This document shows, in pieces, positions 56,127 to 64,000 of a stretch of 64,000 nucleotides of DNA (position 1 is the stretch's first letter; each line of letters starts with the position of its first letter). The DNA comes from Acephala macrosclerotiorum (taxonomy: Eukaryota; Ascomycota; Leotiomycetes; Helotiales; Mollisiaceae), in the NCBI GenBank assembly GCA_014904845.1, contig MU119204.1, positions 558,001 to 622,000 of the forward strand, written 5' to 3'. The position numbers and the translations under genes were made by a program. Below the pieces are notes generated by a model. It searched no databases, was not told the DNA's origin, and saw only the letters and a list, made by a program, of their open reading frames with translations.

Positions 56127-59100
56127 TCACGCAGGAGGCGTAGGCGTAACATCCCTACTATTCCTCCCATTCTCCTTCTCGCGCTTCGCAAGGAAGCTCT
56201 TCTTCAACGAACCCCCCGGTGTCCTCGGACTATCCGCACCACCATTTTCCGTCAAATTAAGAACGAAATTGCTTTTCACGAAAACATGTCCGCTGCCAAC
56301 CTTGATAGATTTCTCAAGACCGGTGCCAGATTCGTCAACGAAGAGGAGACCTTCACCTAGATCGTCGTCGCTGCCGAATGTGTTGTGGCCTTTGACTTCG
56401 ATTTTAAATTGGGTGTCGGCTGAGCAGGAGCATTTGAAGCTCTCTTTCTTGTCGTCGAAGGTTACGGTTCCGGTGCCAGATTTGATGTGTGCGGTCTTGT
56501 GGACAGTCTTTGGCTTGGGGCCGTTTTGCTTGATGTAGACCATTACGTTGGAAGATGGTGGATATCCTTCGGCCTTCACGATAACGAAGCTCGCAACGCC
56601 AGTAGGTGCGGCACCTGGAGCGAGGCTGTGCATAGATTGAGCTCCGAAACTCTTCGTTCGACTATGGCTAGGTACGCCTAAAGCTGTTCCTGGGGGAGTG
56701 ACAGGACTGCTCTCAACAGAAGGTCCTGACGGTAGAGCGCTCGAGCGTCTGGGAGCACCCTTGAGGAACTCCAAGTCCTCTGCCTCTATTGTGGCTTCAT
56801 CGGCTCCATTGGTATCTTCGCCATCCTTCTTCTTGCTCTTGAAGCCATGGCGGATGAATGAAGCACCCTTGATAACACCGCCAGCAGCAAATCCGACGCC
56901 CTTGATTGGAGCTCCTGCAACCCCCGTAACAATCTTACCTGGAGTTGCAAATGTACCGGAGAATGTCGAAGATCCTTGACGGGAACGAGTGACGTAGTCT
57001 GGTCTGAATAGTAGTCGTAATCTAACGGAGCCAGACTTGCCGTCCAAGGTAAGATTGTATTCGTGAGCTTTGAATGGATCAAGCAAATCAAGGTTGATGT
57101 CTGCGGCACCCAAGAAGTCTGCCTTCTCTCCAAAGTCCCAGTCGTAAACATTGCATACAAATTTAGCTGCGGTCCTTGAAGCAATATCGACCTCGAAGAA
57201 CTCATTCCATGCAGGGTGGAGGGTCTTCTTTTGCACCTTGGTCTTGAAAATATCCTTGCCATTCAACTCGAATTTGCAATAAGGATCACTGTAACCATTC
57301 CTGTCGGCTGATGGGAGGTCCGAGGCATCGAGAACATCAACACGGAGCTTGCCCATGTTGTTAATGCTTTCGCTAGGATCGAGTCTCATATCGACTGGAA
57401 TGTACTTCAAGCTGACTTTGATACTGCACATGTTCCCTTGCTCATCCTTCAATTTGAGGGTGGTGGGGTTATTCTATAATCTTGTTAGCATGGTTTCACG
57501 CTCGGACAATCCTGAATGTCCCAGTCGCCTTGGAACAATAGGATAAGAAAGAACCTACCAAGCATTGCTTCAGCGTCGCCAGTGTCTCCCCAGTTAGTCT
57601 AGCAACGGTAAAGTCTTTGTCTTTCTTCTCGTCGCCCTTGCTATCACCCTTCTGTCGAATGCGGAGCGTAATCTTTGAGAAATCGAGTTCTCTGACAAAG
57701 CAGTCTCCAATTTCATCAAGAACAGTCTTCCTAGATCGGATGGCGGATGATGAATAAGAGGGGAACACCATATCGTCAACAACGATCTCGATATGGACAT
57801 TGGGTCGTGTGACTTCGACATCCATAAGCTTGAAGATAATGAGCCCAGATTCGTACTTAACGAGTTCTTCAGGAGTCAGGCGGAGCTTCGGTAACGTCTT
57901 CTCCTCTGAGGTCTCTGTCTGCTCCTTCTCTCCTTCAGCAAGAGTATTGGCCAAAGTGGTGTCAATCTTCCCGTTAGTCATCTTCGCATTGGCATTTGCG
58001 ACAGCATCCTTCGACTCCGTTGATTCTTTGCTATCAATTGATGGACGGCCCTCTTCTGATGATGCCTTCTTCGCCTCCTTCTCCTCTTCTTCAGGATCAG
58101 CGATGTTGAGACAAGGATAGAAGGCTGCGGTGTAGTTAAGAGTTCCTCGAGGGGATCCCTTGCCATGCATTCGCAAGGCACCCGCATGAGGATCCTTCGA
58201 ATCATGGACAAGATACTCGCCAATCTCTGACTGTGAAATATAGTCAGAAGCTGGCACCTCGATGGATCCGAGGGTTCGATCAGCGTGGAACTCTTCGGAA
58301 TCCATGACTTCCAAAGTGAGCTTCTCCCGAGGACTGTGTACAGGCACGTAGATGACTTCGTCCCAATCCGGGTTGAGGTTGCTCTGGAAGGTAACGGTGC
58401 GACCCTTCTCGACACCAGATAGAAGCACTCGGACGTATGGATCGGATTTGCCCAGGGTTTCAAGATTTCTGAGATCACGAGCGTTCTTGAAATGGAATCG
58501 CATGACACCAATCGGGGTGACATAGCCACCAGTGCCAGCTCCAACGCCACTGAGTGCCACAGGTTTCCACTGGAGCATGAACTTTGCTCGTCCTGTACGC
58601 GAGTGTCAGTATTCCTATTTCAAGCAAATGAGAGAGTAGAATGTCCTAGGAGTCTTGGGATATTAAGGGAAATATTGTTCTGAGGATGGGCTTACCTGTC
58701 TTAGCACCGGCGAGGTTGTACCATTCTTGGCCCTTCTCCATTAGTTGTTGCATATCATCAAGCTTGATTTGATACGTCCCAAGTATAGGATCGGTACCAA
58801 GATCTCTATCATCTTTAATGACGAGGCCTAATTTAGCATTCTTACGATCAGTGATTAAAACTTCCTTGTGTCCATTGTCCCAGATAGGATTGTTGGTTCG
58901 CTTGAGCTTTCTGGTGACGTGGATCTCTTTGTTGTTGAGTAAGAGAACCGCATAAGGGTTCAATTGGCCGATAAGACTCTTGGTACCATCAAGATCCTTT
59001 GCTTGCTCGACTGTGATTCGTGCGATACCAGTGTTCGACTCCGGTGGTGGTCCTTTCTTGCCATCCGGAAGATCTCTGCCCTGGAGGACAGGAAAAAAGC

Positions 59101-61200
59101 GAATGTCTGCTTGCACAACGCCTCGGGCTTTGCCACCAGCCATGACCTCCAGCTGCTCGTTCTCGTACTCGTGCACCTCTTGTATTCTCTCCAATGGGAA
59201 AGTTGCAACTCCCAGTTCCTTGTCTTTGCGATATTCGTTGTAGTCAAAAATAGCGAGTGTGAGAGAATCGGTGAAAGTTGTAACAATGACATATTTGGTC
59301 TCATTCCATTTAGGATTGGCGTTCTCCTTGACAATCTTCGTCTGGGCAAGAGCTGCACCGTTGTTGAAGGCAACAACAGTGTAAGGATCTGGGGTACCAG
59401 CAAATTTGTCTGGATTTTTGAGACCTTGTGCACCATGGAGCGTGATGGCCATGACACCGATGGCTTGGTCGACAGCGGATCCAGAAAGCATTTTGGCAAC
59501 CTCGATAGGGAAAACATTTGGAGCATACATCATAGGTCCAATGTTAGCATGGATTTGCTCCAAGATGAAAGATTCGAGGCCAGGAACGAAGTTAATGTCG
59601 AAACCTAAGGTATCACCTCCGAGAGGCTTACACACGTAATCAATCGTAGGTCGCTCCAAGAAACTGATCTCAATCCTCTCAACGTGGGGAAAGGGAATCT
59701 GAAGCTTAATCTTGACACGCATCAAGCCAGAGAAGGCCATGTCCTCCACAATGCACTAGCGGGGAGTCAGTAATGTGCTATTGATGATGTTAAAGGTCCA
59801 GAAAAGGTCCAGAAGGTCCAAAAGGAGTGATGCTGCAGGTCCGCCCGGAAAGGAAAGTGCTACTTGGGAAGGAAAAAAAGGGCAGTACTCACATCCAGAC
59901 CCTTGCTAATCATGGCCTTTCCGATTCTGATTTCCAGGACAATCTTAGGATTGACCTTGTTCTTAATCTGGCGTGAAGTCATATCAGCGTGATCGTTTGG
60001 TGTGAAGCTAAATTTCCAGTCCATGAGAACAATATCATCCTCAGCTTTTGGGTAGGTCTTCACATGCTCCATTCGAGGAGGCTTGTTTCCGAGAGTGAAG
60101 GTCTTCATGCGGAGACTGTCTAGGAAAGCAGGGGTCGATGTGCTGAGAACCTGGTCCACTGAGCTGATGATCGTGTCCGCAAGCACAGGCTGGTATATCG
60201 GCCAGAATTTAACCAAGAAGCTGTTGATCCACTCCAAGCTCTCCGTATCAGTCTCCAGCCTACTCTTCGCGAGCTCTCGATTGACGTCGTCTCGGAAATT
60301 TCGTCGTACTCGGCGGATCGAGGTTCGATAGTATGTCCCGCAAATAGCCATGATCAGGAAGACCCAAGCCAGTCCACCTCCTAGGACTGCAACGAACCAT
60401 GATGACAGACAGGCGAATATGATGACGGCGGTATTGTGGTACCAGTCTGCCACAATCACAAGTCAGCATACTTCGTGCTTTAGGACCACGAACTATACTA
60501 ACCGCCAAAGAACTTGTCTTCTAGCTTGCCTTCGACCCAGGTTTGGTGGTCAAGAAGACTCTCGCCTTCCATTGATTCGCTCGAGGCTCCATTGCCAAAT
60601 CTTGGCGCCCAGCCTGCTCGTTCAATCCATCTGTCCTCGTCTTCTGCATCAACCATGCCCGCTGTGCCGTTTGCTGTGAGTTTTCCATTTGCATCTTTGG
60701 GAGGTCCTGCCGCTGCAAGAGCTCCTACGGTCGAAGGTGGTGGGAGGTTGTATGCTCCAGGTGTTCCATCGTCTATATCTGTTGGGATCGCCACGGCTTT
60801 CGATTTATGTTCGTGGTGAAACCCTTCTGGTATTCGCTGTAAGAGGTGTTATTAGCTTTCAATCTGTGATTTGTGAAACCATGCTTACAGCTCGAGCTTG
60901 TGCCGCTTTCTGTTCTGGAGTCGCATCTGTCGACGTAACTATTAGCTTCTGCCGCCCGCATCACTGGCAGATAGAATTAGCTCATATCTTTACTAACCTG
61001 GATCGAATTGGAAAGCCTGAGGAATGTTAGAATGGAGCAATCTTTGGATGTATCTGGATTCTTGCCTCGACACCAGCTTTCTGGCTTTCTGCGACAATCT
61101 TCCGCTGTGCATCATCTGCTGTGACAGAGCTCTTCGGGTCCTGAGCAGCTTCCACGACACCCTGAGCTTTCAACTCCTCAGCCTGGGAATTGACAGACAT
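56127..61200 (-). CDS. Tricalbin (SMP and multiple C2 domains)
   Basis: ER-plasma membrane tether of the tricalbin/E-Syt family, which moves lipids at contact sites. Eight exons (61072-61200, 60998-61016, 60889-60926, 60503-60836, 59893-60446, 58696-59755, 57559-58592, 56127-57473) join in phase to 1,504 residues; the first donor is non-consensus (GTCGAG). Seen: a disordered N-terminus; a membrane hairpin (NTAVIIFACLSSWFVAVLGG, then GLAWVFLIMAICGTYYRTS); an SMP domain (LEWINSFLVKFWPIYQPVLA ... IVLEIRIGKAMISKGLD ... DYVCKPLGGDTLGFDINF); and at least four C2 domains, with Asp-containing calcium loops such as FAGTPDPYTVVAF, LGKSDPYVRVLL and DRNGYSDPYCKFEL. The C-terminus has a further beta-rich, C2-like segment and a basic tail. 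It is a normal, intact housekeeping gene. Exon 2 has only 19 nt. Confidence 0.95.
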
Positions 61201-63158
61201 GTTGGCTGTGAATAGCTGTCCTCAAAGGCTAATTGACGTCGTCGACCATTCAGCAGAACCTAAATGGACGAACACCTTTCGAATCGCCGTAGAAAGAGTT
61301 GATTGACAAAAGAAAGGAAAGTGGGCAGCGGGATGTTGAAGGATATCTCACATCAACCTGTAAGGTGAGATTAGCTCCATGTAGTGGACTCAGTCTTGGT
61401 GGCTTGTACACGGCACCCGGGTTTTGGAGAGCTTCTTGGGTTGGGGTATGATCCTTGTCTAGTGACGAATGGGCTATTAACCGAGTTGTGAGTGACAGAT
61501 TCAGCTGGACAGGCGTACGGGACGAGACGATTAGTTGGCGATGCTATCAAAATGCTTAATTGAGCGTGCGACGGCGAGGTCTCAAAAGAAAAAGTGTTAC
61601 AGTTGAGATTCAATATGTGGTGTTGTCTGATGAGATATTTATTCATGGGATCGTGCCTTGACTTTCGCGGTGCCAACAGCAGGCAAACAGGCTCTGGAGC
61701 TCGGGAGCACAGAACAACAAGAAACACAGGGATTCAGATGCGGACCAGCATCATCATCGACCAGGGTGTTACAGAGATCTTGGGGAATCCAATGACAACA
61801 CACCCGCTCAATAGGCCTCGGAACACCAACATCAACTCAGCAGTACAGGGTTTAATCGTTCACGCTACCATGGGCGATCGAGGGGAGTGAATTCGAGCGA
61901 TAATGCTTCACCTGCTTGCTTCAATTCTTCACTTTGCATATGCAAGAACTAGAACTCTCTAAAGCGACGCTTGTGAAAGTCTAGTTAGTAGTGGGCAAGA
62001 CATGCTGCTCCACCCTGGACCTCCCACGTTCAATGTGGCTTGCATTGAAAGCCACGATCCGAGCTTCCTTTTCTTGATCTCGAATTCCTTGATATCGACC
62101 AGGCTCCATGAGAGAATCAATCAAGTCCAGGGAGGGGAACAAAGTGCTCCCAGCTCCGTCCGATCTCTCCCCTTTTGACCTCGCTTGGCTTGCTAGACCC
62201 ATGCCTACCTGACAACTTACTCTAATATCCTTCACGCGGTTGGAGTGTCCGTTATCTTGTTGAAGTTTGGGTTCCAAACGAGATCTTTCTGGATTAGATG
62301 CCCGCGGCTTTTCCGCCTTCCCTCATGTTTGGGCCACACCGAGACAGCGTCGTTCTTCCCGCTGGCTGGCTGTGAATGGTGTTGTTCGAGAAGTGAACTC
62401 GAGGACCCCACTTACCGACTTCAACCAACAGCTTGTGACAAGAGCTTCATGCAAGACTTTAAAAAGGATAAGGAGAGCGGCGAATGTGATGAGCGGCGTG
62501 GTTCTGCTGTGGTTATCGTCCTCCATCGAGACCTACCACAGCAGACTTACTCGTTGCATTGATAAGTTCTACTTGAGCGCTTCAAATCTATCAGTAGCGA
62601 AGAAAATCCTAAGTCAGCAACGGCTGCTCCTAACGTATCACAGTATGACATTAACCGTGCTGTGCCTCACGGAAGGGAAGGAATGTTATTTAATGCCGAA
62701 AGTATCAATAATTTTGTATCTGCCAAAGATACTACTGGAGATGCAGAAATGTCCCTCCAATTGCCGGACAATTTGAGAAGAAATGAGTGATAATGGTGCT
62801 GAAAAAGGTACGGACTTTCGATAAATTGGCACTTGACTCTGGACAGCTCAGACCTTGAAGTTGTTGAAGTGTGGTATGTACCAGTGGCCCAGCATGTGCA
62901 ACAGTCATCTTTGCATTTTTATATTCCCGAAGGAAGGGGCTAGGAGAGGAAAGAGCCATCGTTGTCAATTAGTACCGATGGACTTCCCCACATTTTAGGG
63001 CCAGGCTCCGACTGTCTGAAAATGCTGATTTGTCGCCTTGCCAGCAATCTTGATAAGGCCAATGCCAAGCAACGTTCTCGAGTACGGACTCGCCTGAAAG
63101 ACGCTGAAACAAACAGTCCCAGTGTTTTAGCCAAAGCCCTTGCTGACGTCTGGGATTA
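61201..63158. other. Divergent intergenic region, about 2 kb
   Basis: Between the tricalbin start and the last gene. Several frames of 60-170 codons exist on both strands (for example 62267-62776, plus) but none has a recognisable motif or consistent splice structure. Probably promoters and 5' leaders. Confidence 0.45.
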
Positions 63159-64000
63159 ATGACCACGCATATCAGTGTATTCGTACGTGCTACATCGGCC
63201 CCTCACACTTGATGCTACTCTCACTTCAATAGCCAGTCTCCGTGTTGATTGTTGACCTGCGGCGAACAGAGTTACTGGCCACGAATTACCCCTCGATTCG
63301 TCCGATACATTGCTCGGAATATCTTCAACAACTGCTGGCAGACAGCCGCGCAGTGTCAGCTCGCGTGGTCATGGAGGCGTTAACGAAGGATGGGAAGGAG
63401 AACGAGAAGAAGTTCAGGGGGCGGTTCATGAACAAGCTCTTTAAGGAGAAGAAGGATGCGACGACTCCCTCAGAAGATGTCGACGAATTCCTGCATGGAG
63501 CCTCGGACAAATTACACATGATGCCAGTTGGCAATGCCCCCCCGAACCTACCTCCTTTAACACGAATCGACACCACAAGCGCCCGTCGATGGCCAACTGC
63601 GGCAGAGGTACAATCGTTGAGGCGGACGCGAGGTCGTTCAACGAGTCCCAAAAGGAGCAGAAAAGGCTTGGTCGTGCGATTCACAGACACACAACCCGAG
63701 GTTATCGGCGAGGGCGGTGATGAAGCAACTGATCCTGTGTCTGATATATCATTGAGGAAGAGAGCACATAGCCATCCACAAGTGCGGCATCCAAATCGAG
63801 AGGAAGACCCAAGAGGTCGCAGCGAGACGAACCCAATCGATTATGGACCAAGCTTTGCAGAACGGATGGGAGGCGCAGGACCTTTTGGTCCAGGTCCTAT
63901 GCGTCGAACACAGACAGGTTTCGATTCGATTCCGGACATTGATAATGGATCTGCACCTCCGGTGCCCCAAGCCCGGGAGCCTCCAACTGAGGAAGGTCGT
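63159..64000 (+). CDS. Fungal protein of unknown function (partial, runs off the right edge)
   Basis: First exon 63159-63176 (MTTHIS), a 56-nt intron, then an open frame from 63233 to the window end, about 262 residues in all. The start of exon 2 reads PVSVLIVDLRRTELLATNYP and SIRPIHCSEYLQQLLADS, a short ordered segment; the part after about residue 60 is disordered and charged (KENEKKFRGRFMNKLFKEKK). Further on, LVVRFTDTQPEVIGEGGDEA is a peptide that I associate with uncharacterised fungal proteins. The rest is Pro/Arg/Asp-rich. No catalytic motif or membrane segment. The start exon is only six codons, so it is the least certain part; the long frame is a real gene by composition. Confidence 0.65.

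Noticed and set aside
59790..59825. aaggtccag repeated three times in a tricalbin intron
   Set aside because: Short imperfect tandem repeat inside an intron, with no sign of function.
62267..62776. 169-codon plus-strand frame between tricalbin and the last gene
   Set aside because: No recognisable motif, uneven composition and no splice structure; not supported as a gene.
1..64000. CRISPR arrays, rRNA genes, tRNA genes
   Set aside because: No regularly spaced direct repeats or recognisable tRNA A/B boxes or rRNA sequence were seen by eye; an eukaryotic nuclear window would not be expected to hold CRISPR arrays.

Overview
The window is nuclear DNA from a filamentous ascomycete (Pezizomycotina; a Leotiomycete would fit, but I cannot prove the class). 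The grounds are genes split by short GT-AG introns (about 46-180 nt, CTAAC/CTGAC-type branch sites), long disordered fungal-type proteins, HET, Zn2Cys6 and tricalbin families, and C-to-T-type damage in one relic gene. Exon joins were made by hand from frame continuity and splice consensus, so single boundaries may be off by a few bases.

Layout. 1-31 kb is ordinary housekeeping DNA: a vacuolar GH38 alpha-mannosidase cut by the left edge (-), two fungal proteins of unknown role (-), a MutL-type mismatch-repair protein (-) divergent from cytosolic/mitochondrial valyl-tRNA synthetase (+), a CCCH/DUF1771/Smr RNA-binding protein (-), a TVP38 membrane protein (+), an unknown protein with four Cys-Pro motifs (-), a giant F-box protein ending in a CaaX box (+), a cystathionine gamma-synthase-like PLP enzyme (+), a C2H2/Zn2Cys6 protein whose end falls in a poly-G assembly gap (+), and a MOSC-domain membrane protein (-).

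32.5-48.5 kb is an accessory island built from fungal allorecognition and cell-death parts: a zinc-finger/protein-kinase/HET fusion (+); a GH28 exopolygalacturonase relic with four Trp-to-stop changes; a 276-residue protein that I read as a fungal gasdermin-like pore former (+); a DUF7580-like/subtilisin protease (-) tail-to-tail with it, as in the HET-Q1/HET-Q2 pair of Podospora; and, sharing a 303-bp divergent promoter with the protease, a zinc-finger/HSPA12-like Hsp70-ATPase fusion (+) with one single-base frameshift. The working hypothesis is a sensor (Hsp70 or zinc-finger protein), a protease and a pore former next to a HET death effector.

48.7-64 kb returns mostly to housekeeping genes: a short-chain dehydrogenase (-), a degraded small secreted-protein gene (-), glutamine-dependent NAD+ synthetase with eleven exons and three unusually long stem-loop introns (+), an eight-exon tricalbin (-), and the start of an unknown fungal protein cut by the right edge (+). 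I saw no tRNA, rRNA, CRISPR array or intact transposase; one possible transposon relic with two hairpins lies at 7.57-8.08 kb.
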